From: Taudactylus pleione
Taxonomy: Eukaryota > Chordata > Amphibia > Anura > Myobatrachidae
Direction: 5' to 3'
NCBI GenBank assembly: GCA_031769625.1
Contig: JAUIMM010000126.1
Location: forward strand, 6,162,001 to 6,226,000
Length of the DNA stretch: 64,000 bases
The notes below the pieces were generated by a model. That model ran no database searches. It saw only the letters and a list, made by a program, of their open reading frames with translations, and was not told the DNA's origin. The stretch's first letter is position 1, and every line of letters begins with the position of its first letter. Made by a program: the position numbers and the translations under genes. Below, piece by piece: positions 34,192-46,580 of this stretch.

Positions 34192-35046
34192 GGGTATTCA
34201 ATATGGGTGCGATAACATCGTTTTTGCGTTAATATCGGAGGTATGATGTCATTATCGCAGGTTTTAGTTTTACACCATATTCAATTTCAAAGACTTATCG
34301 CAGTTTTGAAAAGTCTTTGATAATAAATGGGGATAAGTTTCACCATTGAATAGGTGTCGAAAAAAAGTGCAGAATTGGGGTTTAGGGGTGCAGGCTTAAA
34401 AAAAATAGCCTACACCCCTGGGAATGACATTTAAAAAAGAACTGTGTCAAAAAACTTTAAAAAAAAATAGGGACACCCCAAAAAATTAATTTAAAAATTG
34501 GGGTGAAATAAAAAATGGGACAAAATTGTTTAACAATAGGGAAATAGATTCAGGGCTATTCTGCAAATATGCAGCAGGTGTTTTCTAGAATAGAATTATA
34601 GCGCAGGTGCACAAATGCAGAATTTTTAGAAACTTACTTTAGGGACATAAAAATATGCTAGTACCCATTTTCATGTACCCCAAATTTGATGGGACCACTT
34701 AAAAAAATGAAAAAAATAACCTAAGTGCTCTTCTGCATCACTTCTTCAATGTCGGAAAAAAAACACCTGCTGCGGCTATTTAAATCCCCGACTTTCAATT
34801 AAAGGCTAAAACGGGGGTACCCATAGTGATCCCCCATATTTTTACTACTTTAGGGGGGTCTTACAATTTTTTTAAGGAAAAATTCGTAACTTTACGCAAA
34901 TCCAACTCCGGAGTTTCCAGTTTTCATTAATTTTATATTGAATACGGGTATAAGCGGGAGCGCGACCCGATACTTTAACGCAGGTAAAAATTCCGATATG
35001 AAACGTTAACTTCGACAGTGAAGTTAACGTTTCATATTGAATACCC
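34192..35046. mobile_element. Short inverted-repeat element (GGGTATTCAATATG ends)
   Basis: The left end GGGTATTCAATATG at 34192 is matched inverted at about 35033-35046. Inside the right end there is a further hairpin, ATGAAACGTTAACTTC / GAAGTTAACGTTTCAT (34998-35035). No coding frame; it sits within the LINE remnant. The TSD is unclear. Confidence 0.7.
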
Positions 35047-35049
35047 CTA

Positions 35050-35770
35050 TTTGTGTCTTATTGTGAACCTCAAGAAGGCCTCATTTTCCCAAACTTGCTT
35101 TGCTGTTGCAGATGGGTGCCCTGGAATAGAATACATTGTGTCTTTATCCCTGATGAGTTTGTGGATTGTCTTAGGTTTTCACAAGTCAGGTTTAACTCCC
35201 TCCAATTTGTGCTCCCTCACAAAATGTGCCAAGTCCAGGTAGAACAAGGTAGTGTCCCAATTGTAAGGGAAGGAGTTGTCCCACTTTTTACAGTCAAGGC
35301 CCCTTCAAAGGGTAGGAGGAATAAGTGAGACATGGAGTTCCCTGCAGAGCTGTTGACATTTTCACAAAGAGTACTGTGGATACATTTACAGATGAAGAAG
35401 GATTACAGCATGGTAGAGATGTCCAGAATATCCTTTTCACCTTTGAGGGGCTCCTTGTATTTAACTCACGACTTGACACTGTCCATCTTGGAGCCCCAGA
35501 TGAAGTGAAACTCTGCCCTTGTGATGGCCCTGCAGACCACAACGAGAAGTAGCATGTATGTGTCAAATACTACAGAATGTGAAGGATCTCATTGCGCAGC
35601 ACAAATGTTTTCCCTTTGATGGTGAGGTCTCTAAGGCTTTATATTCCAATCTCCTGTCAAATAGTTGCCAGTCTCTTGTCCAACATTTCAGGGCCCCACC
35701 TCTACACCAAACCAGACTCCCAGGATTTTGTTGAAGTCAGGCTTGACCCACATCCCACGACTTATGTCAT
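35050..35770 (-). pseudogene. LINE ORF2 region after the RT core
   Basis: With stops and frame changes, the minus strand reads ILGVWFGVEVGP, then FHFIWGSKMDSVKS and YKEPLKGEKDILDISTML. This is the L1/Tx1 series LGVxFG...FIWGSKxxRVKR...KGGxGxPD that follows the RT. The upstream RT and endonuclease are not in the window, so the copy is 5'-truncated or deleted. Confidence 0.75.
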
Positions 35771-36005
35771 ATTTTCAATTTAATTGGATTTACTTTTCAT
35801 AAATGTACATTATGTATACATCACCCTTCCATAATACTTAATTTTTATTAGGTCAGTATTGTCTGGTAATTAGAAAATATAAACCCTTGTGTTACAAAAA
35901 TGCATAATTTGTCTTGTGTACTGTTTATATTCTAAGTATAAACTTTGTAAATGATTTTATACTAATTATATAAAGTGCTGTTTATGTAAACATTTGCATT
36001 AACAC

Positions 36006-36259
36006 TAGAGATGTGCAGGTTCGGATAGATTCTAATTTTCCCACCAAGTTAAAATTTTTCCCGCTAAAAATCAGGTCTCAGAAAGAGGCAAAACATCATT
36101 TTTCATGGACAAACATCTTCATTCCTGGACAAAAGTCCATGGAAGATGATGTTTGTCCATGACAGATGACGTTTTGCCTCTTTCTAAGACCCAATTTTTG
36201 GTGGGAAAAATCCAATCTTGGAGGGAAAATTAGAACCTATCCAAGCCTGCACATCCCTA
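36006..36259. mobile_element. hAT-type short foldback element
   Basis: 254 bases with terminal inverted repeats TAGAGATGTGCAGG / CCTGCACATCCCTA that extend as imperfect pairing through most of the element (for example AGAGGCAAAACATCAT with ATGACGTTTTGCCTCT). It is flanked by an exact 8-bp duplication ATTAACAC (35998-36005, 36260-36267). The 8-bp TSD and end sequence fit the hAT superfamily. Confidence 0.85.
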
Positions 36260-36269
36260 ATTAACACCA

Positions 36270-38140
36270 GGTAGAGATGTAAAGACCCTAGCAATATAGG
36301 ATCTAGATTATCTGTTTGATTCAAGGACATCTACAGTAGCTGATGATGAGTTGGAATTCTGAAATAACTGAAATATGATCCCAGAAATCTCCTCAAATGT
36401 AATTGATTCATTAACTGATTGCTATTAAGAATTGATATAGAAAATATTTTTTTTTTGCAGATGCCTCTTAATTGTAGAATAGTATTAATCATGTATCCTA
36501 TGGTAATGGCAGTGAAAGTTTTATACTATCCAGAACAAATATGTTTTTTTCTTTACCCTATATTAATAAGCCTAAACTGTGACACTTCAGCAAAAAAATA
36601 AAGTGCTCAGTAGGGAAAAAAACAACAATGACTTTTGAACGATATATGAAAGTTTAAAGCTGTGACACATAATAAAAAGTTGCACTAAAGCATTTGAAAC
36701 TAAAGGTTCAGAGAACAATGGCTTTCAGCTGACACATCTGTAACCATGCTAACTCTATGACATTTTTGTTGAACATCCCCACTCACAAAACTTTTGGCAA
36801 ATGATCCAAATCTTTTCAGGTATTACAACTCAGACTGCCCCCAGTACCCTGTTCCACTTGACAACATTTTGAAATGCTAAAAAAATTAGAAAAAAAAGCA
36901 GCTCCTATATGTGACAGTTAGTTGAAAGAGACCTGTTATACAGAACAAACAGAGCATCCACCAGCAGGCAGTGTGTGCCAGCAGGCTCCTTCTGGCTATT
37001 ATCCTTTCTTGCAGGAATAAAAGGTATTCAGCTACATTTCTCCGTTTTATAAATATTTTAGTCACACTCTGCAAAATAAATGTTGTTGGGCTCAGGTTTA
37101 ACGATTTCATGCTGTTTATGCTATGCACTTCTCTTCCTGCTAATATCACATTTTATTCTGAAAATATAGCCCTAATTGCTTTGCTGAAAAATAATGTTCT
37201 CAGAAATAGTGACACAATGGATTAACTATTTATTTGATGTAATCATAGTATCATAACCATTTAAATTATTTGTTTACAATGGAAGCATTTTTTAGTAGAA
37301 TGGACAGAAGTTCAGTGTAAATAGATTTCAAAATGCATGTTTTCAATCCTAAAATTTAAAATAGCTTATATAAAAGAACAACAAAGAGCAATTACAAGTA
37401 TGCATCCAAATTTCCATACCTGCATGGTACTTGAAACTTGATATTGCTTTTTAATGTGCTATTGAGCTGAATACAAGTTGAAATGCTCATTTAGCAGACC
37501 CTTCAGGGAAAGAATATGGACTATGGTGTATTTAAATATAATTACTAGCCCAAAATATGATATTAATAAATTTATTTGCAAACATCACTTGTGGAATGAC
37601 ATTGTGTCTAAGCTAAATTCTATTGGCCTCATTAAAGCTCAAAATAGCTGCATTACAGCTAAAAGTGTGGCAACTGCATGGATTTTGTGTAGGTCTCTGC
37701 TTACATCTTTGATAGGGTTTGGGTATGAATTACCGCTGACTTAAAAGCCACCAGTTCAAATCCCGACACTGGATGCCCGACAGCAGAAAATCCTCATGCT
37801 GGCTGGTAAGTATATAAAACATAATGTAGTGCTATCAAAATGCACTCATGAACCTATAGCATGTTATCATAATATATATATATATATATATATATATAAT
37901 CGTTAATCACCCTAAAATCATTCCAGCATTGTTTCTTGAATGGAAGTTCCACTTTCATTAATTTTTAAAACACAACAATGCTCTCTTTTGTCTCCCAGGA
38001 ACATCAAAATTTTCCTCCAATATTCCTTTTAATTGTGTGTTTGATCATCGAGTGACTCATACCATGTACATATAGGAAACAGAGAAAATAGAAAGCCAAT
38101 AGCACAGAAACCTTCAAACAAAGGTATAATTGTAATAATA
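36270..38140. other. AT-rich region without recognisable genes
   Basis: No supported gene. A (TA)n tract lies at 37872-37899. Confidence 0.5.
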
Positions 38141-38344
38141 AATTGCACTCACAAACAAAAACTTTTATACAATCATATCAAATCGTGGATGTCTTCTATG
38201 AGGAATCATCAATATACTCATCAACTCCGATGTTAAATGTATGGAACAGATAGGGATCTGGATTCTCTTTTGCTCTGTTCAGGATTGATGAAGTCCAAAT
38301 AGGTATCCCCTCAAAGTCCAAAATCTTAGCAGGTGCCACACTGC

Positions 38345-38385
38345 TTAACACATTTCAAATCCTTATTGATTCTTCATCAGAAGCA
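38345..38385 (-). ncRNA. Hammerhead-like motif of PLE-4
   Basis: On the minus strand CTGATGA (38374-38380), a stem AATC..GATT, then GAAATGTG (from 38356). Core spacing matches the PLE-2 motif. The cleavage triplet is not clear. Confidence 0.45.
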
Positions 38386-38939
38386 TTATGTGACATAAGG
38401 CTCCAAGAACGTATATATAAATACCCCTTCTAATCATATCCTTAGTAGAAACACCTCCAGTGTCAGCCACATGAATTACCACTTCCGGGGTCTGCGTTCC
38501 ATTTCTAGTGGTACACGTGACTGGAACTTCTGGTTTTAGCTCCACTACTTACGGTATCCAGGTCTCGCATTATGCATTTCACAATGTATTTCGATGCGTT
38601 CTAGGACTTCCGGTATGTGGTCCATCAAAGTGTGGATGTAAGGTGCATATCTAGTTTTCTTCCCCACAAACAGGAGGACAAATATAAGTTCTGGTTAAAT
38701 GTATATTCCATTGTATGTCCTGTATATGTTAAAAGATCAATGTGTTTATACATAATAAACAGAGAAAATATGTATAAGAGTATTATAAAAACATATAAGA
38801 ATAATCTTAGACATACAATACAAACTCAAAGTTAAAAGCATGAATAGGACAGTATTAAGAAAATCACTTTAAAAAAACTCTCTAAAAGATCACTAAAAAA
38901 TCACACTAAAAAAATCACTTTAAAAACATTTAATCTCAA

Positions 38940-39260
38940 ACTCAGAGTTAAGACCTTTAGGAACCAGGGTATTTGAAATAAAGATCCACCTTATTTTAGT
39001 TTTAGATATTTCCATATCTCTTGTTCTCCATGATGGTTTCATTTGTTCAATCCCCCAAAATTTACGTATAAAACATTCCTTTTGATTATGTACAGATTTA
39101 AAATTGGCTGATAATTAATGTGATTCTAAGCCCTTGCGTATATTGTAAATATGTTCTGCGATACGTATTTTCAGACCCCTACTTGTTTTGCCTATACATA
39201 CAGTAAATGTCCACAAAAACATTCAGTTGCATAAATAATGGTTTTTAGTATGACATATCA
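38940..39260 (-). pseudogene. PLE-4 GIY-YIG endonuclease remnant
   Basis: With one frame change, the minus strand gives IIYATECFCG, then KTSRGLKIRIAEHIYNIRKG. It ends RWIFISNTLVPKGLNSEFE, matching WIxxLxTLxPxGLNEE of PLE endonucleases. Stops break the frame. Confidence 0.72.
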
Positions 39261-39773
39261 AATTTTTTTTTATTTTGTATGTCTTCCTGTTTACAGTAAA
39301 ATCTATAATTTTATTTGAGGGACTTTTTATGGTACACACATTAAACATAAGCAGCAATGATGGAAACCCTATGTCCTGACAATAGATCTGGGTCCCTCTT
39401 CTATACTACTTCTGACTAGTTTATTATTATTCCTTAAGAGGGGGCTTACGGTATATAAAAAATGGTTGTTCAGGGATCACTTTCCCTAGAATTGGATCTT
39501 TTCGAAGAAGACCTCAATTCCTTCTAGAAATACCCTCTTTCTCTCTATGGAGATAATTATATTGGCTAATAAATGCCTATTTAAATTTATCGTTATCCGT
39601 TGTTATGATTCATCTTTTTGTTTAACCTTCAACAGATTTAGTCTTTGAATTTTTCCTATTTTATCTTTAGCTTTCTGTAAACTTAGGGTTGAATAACCTT
39701 TCTTAAGGAATCTTTGCCCTGTTTCTTCGATTTGGCTTCTGCATACAGCTGCATCACCACAATTTCATTTTAC

Positions 39774-40127
39774 TCATATAAATTGGCTGAAAGGTATCCC
39801 TTCCAGCCAATTATTGTGGTGCTGACTACTTCTATTTATATATCCATTTGATTCAGTAGATTTTCTAAAGGTTTTAGTCATAATTTGATCATTCTCAATA
39901 TAAATACATAAGTCTAAAAATGAAATTTCCTTCTTACTTATAGTAGAAGTGAGATATATATTAAAATCATTCTGATTCATATAATTTAAAAATACATCCA
40001 AGGAACATTGATCTTCATCCCAAATTAAAAGAATATCAACTATAAAACTATGCCAGAATACCAGGTTTGCTCCTATATTCTCAGTGTTGAAGATACATAG
40101 ATCCTCCCAGTACACCATATACATCAT
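39774..40127 (-). pseudogene. PLE-4 reverse transcriptase remnant
   Basis: Reads FIVDILLIWDEDQCSLDVFL, where the RT YIDD box has decayed to IVDI. It continues into SKKEISFLDLCIYIENDQI, then NGYINRSSQHHNNWLEGIP. This matches the PLE run INFLDV...SIYRK...SSHHPQSLIRGLPYSQF of PLE-1. The frame is open for only 117 codons. Confidence 0.78.
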
Positions 40128-40164
40128 ATTTGCACAGTATTTATATTAGTTTAGGCTGGTAAGC

Positions 40165-40425
40165 ATAGTTAACCCTCCCCTCACCCCCTAACCTTTACCA
40201 TCCCTTGGGTGTGCCTAACCCTAAGTCCCACCCCCATGGTGCCTAAGCCTAACACCCTCACCCTGCACCTTAAACTTAACCATCCAGAGAGGGTGCCTAA
40301 CCCTAACCTCCCCCCAGTGGTACCTAACCCTAACACCCCCATCCCCTAGCCTAACCTTAACCTTCCCTGGGGGATGCCTAACCCTAAGTCCCCCTGGGGC
40401 TGCATAAATGTAACCCCCCCATGGC
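40165..40425. repeat. Second telomere-like CCTAACCCTAA array
   Basis: Irregular monomers GTGCCTAACCCTAAG with C-rich spacers, similar in style to 28610-28935. It is followed by GGTGTTGGGATTCTGGTGG (from 40478) and a GTCAAC block that look like the end of a larger element. Confidence 0.65.
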
Positions 40426-41059
40426 TAACAGCTCCCGATGTCCAGCTTATCTACATTCGGCGTGGGGCTAATGATAGGTGTTGGGATTCTGGTGGTCAAC
40501 ATTCCGGCTGCCAGCATACTGACTACATCCCATTTGATAGTATTGATTTTGTTCTTTCTAGTTGTACTGCAAAGAAGTACATTTCTATGCACACTTTGGC
40601 TAATGTTAAACAAGTGTTCCAAGTCACACACATGTTTCACATTTAATAATGAAATTCCCCAACTTTTGTATTAAATTTATACCATGAATGAGGGTAAACC
40701 AAAGAGGTTAGGAGAAAAATGGAAGAAAAAATAAATAAAAGCATGGTTCCACAGTAGTAGGAGGTTGGGTTTTTAATGTGAAATCCAATGCATGTTAGTT
40801 TCAGCTTCATGCAGTTCAAATCACTATCTTCTAATTTGTACTGACAAACAATAGTGGTTAACATTAGTACACTGCAGCAATGATAAATTGGCATGTTTCA
40901 TCATTCCCTTTTCGGATCTGATAAATGCTTATTACCCCCTTATGAGGGACCACAAAGCTCTTCCTGCTTAACACTCAGAATAAATTATTATGGGCCCCCT
41001 ACAAATGGTATAAACTATAAGTATAATAATACCTGTCTAATATACCTAATTTGAACAAA

Positions 41060-41465
41060 GGGCATGTTTCAGACCCGCTTGCAAGCGCTATGCACTCGCA
41101 AGCGGTTGATGGCCGGGCAGTGCGCATGCATGATGTGCGCACTCCGTGTTTGCGAGGCCTGGAGCAAGCGAGAAATCACTTGCTCTAGGGCTCGCAGCAA
41201 AATGGGGTGGCTGTCGATGTTGATCAACAGCTCGCCCCATTTTGTAAGCATGGTGGGGGGGTGGCTGGACAAACAGAGGCATTCCTGAAGGAATACCTGC
41301 CATTTGTGGGCGGCCCTACTGACATCACCAGTGATGTCAGTGGGTAAGCTTCCGGCTCTATTAGAGCCAGAAGCTCACTGGGGCTTGCGGCAGATGAGAC
41401 CCTACCACAAGTGTCTCGTTGCAAGCCCGATGGTCTCGATGGTCGCGACCATTGCGACCATCACC
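41060..41465. mobile_element. Hairpin-mosaic foldback element, copy C (inverted, truncated)
   Basis: Starts GGGCATGTTTCAGACCC, the reverse of the GGGTCTGAATCAGGCCC end of copies A and B. It contains CACTGACATCACCAGTGATGTCAGTGG, here in two arms at 41318-41342, and GGCTCTATTAGAGCC (41353-41367). It stops inside the GATGGTCGCGACC hairpin at about 41451-41465, exactly where the long duplicated segment begins. Confidence 0.75.
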
Positions 41466-43231
41466 TTGCTGCTGTTTTTCTTTTTTTTATGAAGTCACTT
41501 CAATAGAATGTTTTGTTAGAGTACTAGAGATGTTCACAGACCTTTGTGTTTTGTTTTTGCTTTTGTAAAAACCACCCTCACGACTTTCAGTTTTGGATCT
41601 GGATTAAATTTTTTTTTTAATTGATAAAAACAGATACAATCATGTAATTTGGCCTGTTTTTGTTCCTACATTATTAGTAACCTCAACAACATTCACTTCC
41701 AGTCATTTCCAGTCAATTTTGACCATCTCAAAATTCACAATATTGTTCACCAGTATAGACCAAGGGCTGGCTTGCAAAACTAAGCAACAGAGCAGTGGCA
41801 CAAAGACATGGCAGTTTAAAAGAATATAGCACATCTATGAAATTGCTGCACAGCAGTGGCAGACCAGATGGCAGTTTAATAAACTTCAGTACACAACCTC
41901 ATACAAAGATTATTTTTGTGAGACATTACATAATTTCTGGTTAAAATGTTTTGCAAATTAGAAATATATTAGAGTTATAGCCAATAAAAATGTTTGTCTA
42001 TGCAAAAAACACAGTCACCAATGCACCCCAAAAATACAGCCCATAATGAAAAAAAGTAGTGCAATATGGAGTATTTTTGTTGGAAGTATATTGTATATTA
42101 AAAAAAGACATGCAAAGTTTTACAAACCAAGCACTTCAGTGACATGGATATTTGTGGCTAAAGTGCTTGGTTTGTTTGGACCCCCATAAAACAAGCTACC
42201 AATAGGCTTAAGACAGCTGACAGTCTTGGTATTGATCTCTACAGTTGGTCTACAGTTGGAAATTGTCATTGTCATCCTCATGCTTACCCTCATTAGTGTT
42301 AATATCATCATCTCACAAAATTAGCATATTCCAAGGGAATCCACCATTACTAAAGTCTCTGTACTTTGATATAATTGTCGGGAAAGTTATTCCTCATGGA
42401 ATTTATTGTTCATTTTTGTAAACATTATCTTTTCCACATACAGTATTGAGAAAGTAACCTCCTACACCAAATGCTAATAAGTGTGCTAAACTCTCTTTCC
42501 GAGTACACACTGGAAGGTGGGCAGCTCAACTAAAGCAAAGCTACAGTAGTTAGTACCTTTATATGGGGCTCCAAATAGCCTTTTTTCCTTCCAGTATTCA
42601 AATGGATTGTCTCACATGTTAATTGTACATTGTGATTAAAATAAGCCTCCACTATTCTTTTGATGATTACTGTATCAGATTAACACAAAAGATGTATCAA
42701 TAATTATGGGCAATTATTTTAAGCCTGACCAGATGTTATAATGTAGTTTTACTCTGGTGTATTGAGTTGACTCATCCTCATCTTCATCACCATTGAGTTT
42801 CTTGGAAAAGGTCTGTTTTTTCATGGCAGCAGCAATTGCAGAAAAGACAATAGCAGGAGATGTTGTGTCATGTGCCACTTTAGCTGACAACTTGCTTGCA
42901 AGGAGCTCTTTACATCTCTTAATATTTGTGTTAGTGGAAATAAAAACATTACATAGGACTTAAACCTAGGAACAAGCATGGTTGCCAAAATGTAATGATC
43001 CATTTGCAAGATCTTAACAAACCTTAGGTACCGGAGATGTAAAAAAAATAACTTGATCTAGTCTAACTTAAATTGCAGAATCACTTTGTTTAATTTCCTC
43101 CTTCAGTTTATCTAGCTGCTTTTCCATTAGTTTAATTAAGGTAATCACTTTACAGATATTGTCTGTACTCATTACTACTTCAAATGGTTTCAGTAGCTTG
43201 CATATTATGGAAAGTAGACTCTACTGTACTG
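41451..43231 (+). repeat. Duplicated segment, copy 1
   Basis: Repeated at 62221-64000 in the same orientation, essentially identical. I noticed a single missing C (GGACCCCC near 42180 against GGACCCC near 62950). The match reaches the window edge, so its true length is unknown. Confidence 0.93.
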
Positions 43232-43830
43232 GAATAAGGTGCATTCCCCCTCCTCTCCCTATGTTAATGGTTGTTGTATAGGTTTTGATTATTTATAGCT
43301 GTTTTTCCATTTGCTGAAGCATAAAAGTGTGGAATTCCAATTGGTTACAAACACTTGCTTCAGATGTTGGCATGGCAAACTGAACTGCTGCAGCCACTAT
43401 AATGTCCTACATGCAGTTGCTGAATGCCAAAAATGTGCAGAATGTTTTCGGTCCATAGACAACATTTCCTGCACGCCTCTATCATTTTAAAAAAAAAATC
43501 TGTACCACCAGATTTACTGTGCATGCAAGACATGGGATGTGTTCAAATTCACCTGGTTCTAATGCTCTTACAATATTAAATGCATGATCAGAAATGACAA
43601 ATCCTGAGGAGAGTCCTAGTTGGTATAAACCACTTCAGGGAAGAAGCATGGACACTGGTAATTTTACAAGCTTTGTGTGACTTTTTATTTCCAGAAGTCT
43701 CATGCAATGCACAGCTTTTTGGTTCTTTATACCAACTCCAGTCCTCTGGAACAGTTACATAGCCTATTTGGCTTGGACACTTTAACACTAGCTCAATTTC
43801 CACATGTCTTGCTCCAGCCCTTAAATACCA
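41466..43830 (-). mobile_element. Decayed hAT transposon remnant (copy 1)
   Basis: Minus-strand remnant of an autonomous hAT (ZBED-type) element. Protein blocks can be followed from about 43640 to 42480. A hairpin AAACCAAGCACTT / AAGTGCTTGGTTT lies at 42125-42175. The terminal inverted repeats are not identified. Its lower-coordinate 1.78 kb is repeated at 62221-64000. Confidence 0.72.
42480..43640 (-). pseudogene. hAT transposase pseudogene
   Basis: Blocks in order on the minus strand, broken by stops and shifts: HAFNIVRALEPGEFEHIPCL with CTVNLVVQ (43590-43500), WNSTLLCFSKW (43345-43310), and LLKPFEVVMSTDNICKVITL with IKLMEKQLDKLKEE (43200-43100). Next come DHYILATMLVPRFKSY (43000-42955, the family's ATxLDPRFK) and CPPSSVYSERES (near 42510, the dimerisation-domain motif PPxSxxSER). 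The order matches hAT transposases. Several catalytic residues and the frame are lost. Confidence 0.8.
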
Positions 43831-43989
43831 GTGTCTGTCCAGGCTAGGGCTGAGTTCAGCTCATGCTGTGGATCACTTGCAGATAGCACAGAGGTCTGCT
43901 CATGCTGCATATTGCTCCTGCCTGGTGCTGAGGTCTGTCTGTGCTGCTCCTCTCCTGTCCGTTCAGTGTCTTGTCACAATTCATCACAA

Positions 43990-44215
43990 GCTGCTTCTAA
44001 TATCCCATGTAATCAAAAGATCACAAGATATCAGGTGAATTGTCCCGTATAAAATGGGGTATAGCTCCTGCTATCCCAATATTACCTGGCCACAAGATTT
44101 AAAGGGGAGCCGCTTTGAGTGCTCCATGTAACCAGAAGATGATTGGGTGTCAGGTAGGGTGTCCCGTGTACAATGGTTATAGCTCCGGCTATCATGATGT
44201 TACCTGGCTGCATGC
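43990..44215. repeat. Diverged tandem duplication, period about 122
   Basis: CATGTAATCAAAAGATC..GTCCCGTATAAAATGGGG..TTACCTGGC is repeated as CATGTAACCAGAAGATG..GTCCCGTGTACAATGG..TTACCTGGC. It may belong to the LTR region of the Gmr1-order relic that follows. Confidence 0.65.
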
Positions 44216-44429
44216 ATGGTGGCTGGCAATCAGGCTCTACCTGCCACTGCAGGGAGCCTATAAAGATGTTATCAAAAAGCTGCTTCTATATTTCCATGTA
44301 AGTTTGTTATTCGCTGGGGGTGGTTGGAGAGTCCCAATAATAAATAAACTGTTTGCAGTTGGTTCTCCTGGGCTTTTGAAAAGCACCTACACATTTCAAC
44401 ATCCTCACAATGTCTTTTTTCAGGTGAAT

Positions 44430-44880
44430 AACCTGTAAGGGGTTGAGAATGCCATCCTCGTCTTTACCTGCTTGGTTAGCCGAATTTGCCAATACCATTT
44501 TGTCAGATCTAACATTGTTAAATAAAGACTTTCAGCGAGTTATTCCACTAACTCATCGATTTTGTGCATGATATAGGAATCAAATTTCTAGATCTTATTT
44601 AATTGATGAAAGTCATTGCAAAACCCCAGGGTGCCCAATGGTTTGGGCATGTGGATGATTGGATTATTCCAGTTGATTTTGGATTCTTCAATAAATCCTA
44701 GCCACAACATCTCTTGAACTTTTTCCCACACTGCTTTTCTCTTAGCTTCTGGAATTCAATGAGGTTGTAGTTTTACTATAACTTCTGGTGGAGTCATGAT
44801 ATCTTGCTGTATAATCTACATCCATCCTGGTAGAGGAGAGAAGACATCCTGATTATTGTTTATGAGTTCCTTGACCTGTC
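44430..44880 (-). pseudogene. pol: Gmr1-B reverse transcriptase, N-terminal half
   Basis: Reads WLGFIEESKINWNNPIIHMP, then FCNDFHQLNKI, then HKIDELVE (for PRIDELL) and LTMLDLTKWYWQIRLTKQ. These are RT blocks 1-3. The YLDD box and everything beyond are missing at 44430. Confidence 0.75.
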
Positions 44881-44999
44881 GCTGTTGAGTAAGAATCAGT
44901 CTCCTCTATATAAATGGGACAACCTGGACTCTTTATAGCTATGTTGAAGGCCTGGGCTGAATCCCCCTTCCAGGAATTTAACAGGTTTAGATGATAGAT

Positions 45000-46000
45000 T
45001 TGTTCTGGGTTTCACTTATCTTCTTGCTGAATTCTATAATTGATGGGACCAGCCACTTCCATCATGTCATATTGTCCTTGCCAGTGGGCATACAGCTTGC
45101 TTTCCTGAGAAGGTACCAGTACTAGAACTTTTGTCACCCAGCTTAAATGTCCAACTAACCACCGTTCGGTCATTTTTTTAGCAAGGTACATGTTCTGTTA
45201 AAGGAGAGTCCTATTTGGCGAATGCATTGGTACAGCTGGGACACAAACTCTACCACATTGGGATCTAAGGCCAACTGTTTCTCCCACCCCTCTTTCAACA
45301 GGTTGTGGATGTCATGAGGCTGCCTATTGAGCAAAAGTTCCCTTAGGGACACTTATGGAAAACATTTAGTATGGGAGCAAGAGATCCCAACTTATCCTGG
45401 GCTATGACCCATCCTATCATGTTTTAAGGTATGGTTAAATCTCTCTATTAACCAATCCATCTGTGGATGATATACTGAAGTTGTTAGTACCCTGATCCAT
45501 GAGCATTTATTTTGGTATACCCAAATCATTAATAGCTCTCAGGCTATAGTAGTAGACTTGATGTCCCTAAATGGGATAGCCTCTGGATACCTTGTTGCTT
45601 AATCTATTATCACTAAACTAAACTGGTGTCCCTGAGCAGACTTTTCAACACTATGTCCATTCCAACCTGTTCAAAGGGAATGGAAATGATAGGCAGGGGA
45701 GCCAAAGGAGTTTAAAAATGTGGATGGGGTCGCAATCTTTGGCTGATATGGCACTCGTGGCAGTACTTTTGCACCACCACAAATGTCCCTGGGAAAAAGA
45801 TCCATTGTTGAACCCTTTGTAATGTTTTCTCTTCCCCCAGATGGCTGCTCCATAATTGTGCATGGGCCACCTGCAGTACTAGCCTTACATGAGCTCAAAG
45901 CACTAGTAACTGATACACTTTAACACACCACAGGTATACTACCCAATATAACATATTTCCTTTCAAGGCAAAATAAGGGGTACCCTCTGGGGGTAAGGGG
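45000..46000 (-). pseudogene. pol: Gmr1-B integrase remnant
   Basis: Fragments in order: ATRYPEAIPFRDIKSTTIAR (near 45590), TSVYHPQMDWLIERFNHTLK (near 45460, catalytic Glu codon retained), SLRELLLNRQPHDI with NLLKEGW (45350-45290) and YHLNLLNSWKGD (near 44980). These are the core, the YHPQTNGLVERFN block and the C-terminal domain of a gypsy integrase, in several frames. Confidence 0.75.
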
Positions 46001-46269
46001 AGCTTTATTAACCCATGTATCTCTAACACATTGTTAAAAGCATTCTACAAATTGTGGTAATTTAATTGGTCATGTCCAAAGTTTGACTACGACATCTCCA
46101 AACAGTCCTGTTCCCAGTTTCCCTTGTTGCCTTCCACATCTAGGGTTTCTAAAGTAGAGGCCTTTTGTCCCTGCTGTAGCTCCACATGAACAGACAAGGC
46201 TTGTAGAGGAAAGATGTTTGCTTCTCTGGGTGTGACAGCATCTACTCAGGCTTTGTCTCCTTCCAAAAG

Positions 46270-46580
46270 GAAATAACCTTCTATAGCAATGAGAAGTCCA
46301 GACCAAAGATCAGGGAATATGGTAACTGGGGAGCCACCACAGCTACCAGTTGTACTTCCTTTCTTTACCAAATCAGTGGGAGCTTCACACATAGGTACTC
46401 CTCCTCAGCTCCATGCATGCACACAACCTTTACATGTGGAAGGCCCTGGGTGGCTGCCAGGGATACAAAGTCGGCCAAAATCAGGGATAACTCACTCCTG
46501 CTATTCAGCAGATTCCACACTTAACAGCGTCCATTCTGCACTGCTATCCAAAGTAGGGTAGCATCTGTTGGTGAGTTGAG
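46270..46580 (-). pseudogene. pol: Gmr1-B protease remnant
   Basis: Reads LLNSRSELSLI, where the active-site LLDSGS has become LLNSRS. It then reads APQLPYSLIFGLDFSLL, the second conserved protease block. The catalytic Asp is gone. Confidence 0.7.

Larger units (their letters stand above)
31740..35770 (-). mobile_element. L1/Tx1-type LINE remnant, twice interrupted
   Basis: Minus-strand decayed ORF2 of an L1/Tx1-like LINE. The post-RT region is at 35770-35050, the C-terminal zinc-knuckle region at 34190-33824, and the tail at 32046-31740. It is interrupted by a short inverted-repeat element (34192-35046) and by copy B of the 720-bp-unit element (32047-33808). The left boundary is approximate and I see no clear poly-A tail. 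Confidence 0.7.
38150..40130 (-). mobile_element. Decayed Penelope-like retroelement copy 4 (PLE-4)
   Basis: Minus-strand RT remnant at 40127-39774, GIY-YIG remnant near 39260-38940, and a tail with a hammerhead-like motif at 38350-38385. It has many stops and indels, the oldest-looking PLE here, and its protein differs from PLE-1. Flanks and TSD are not evident. Confidence 0.78.
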
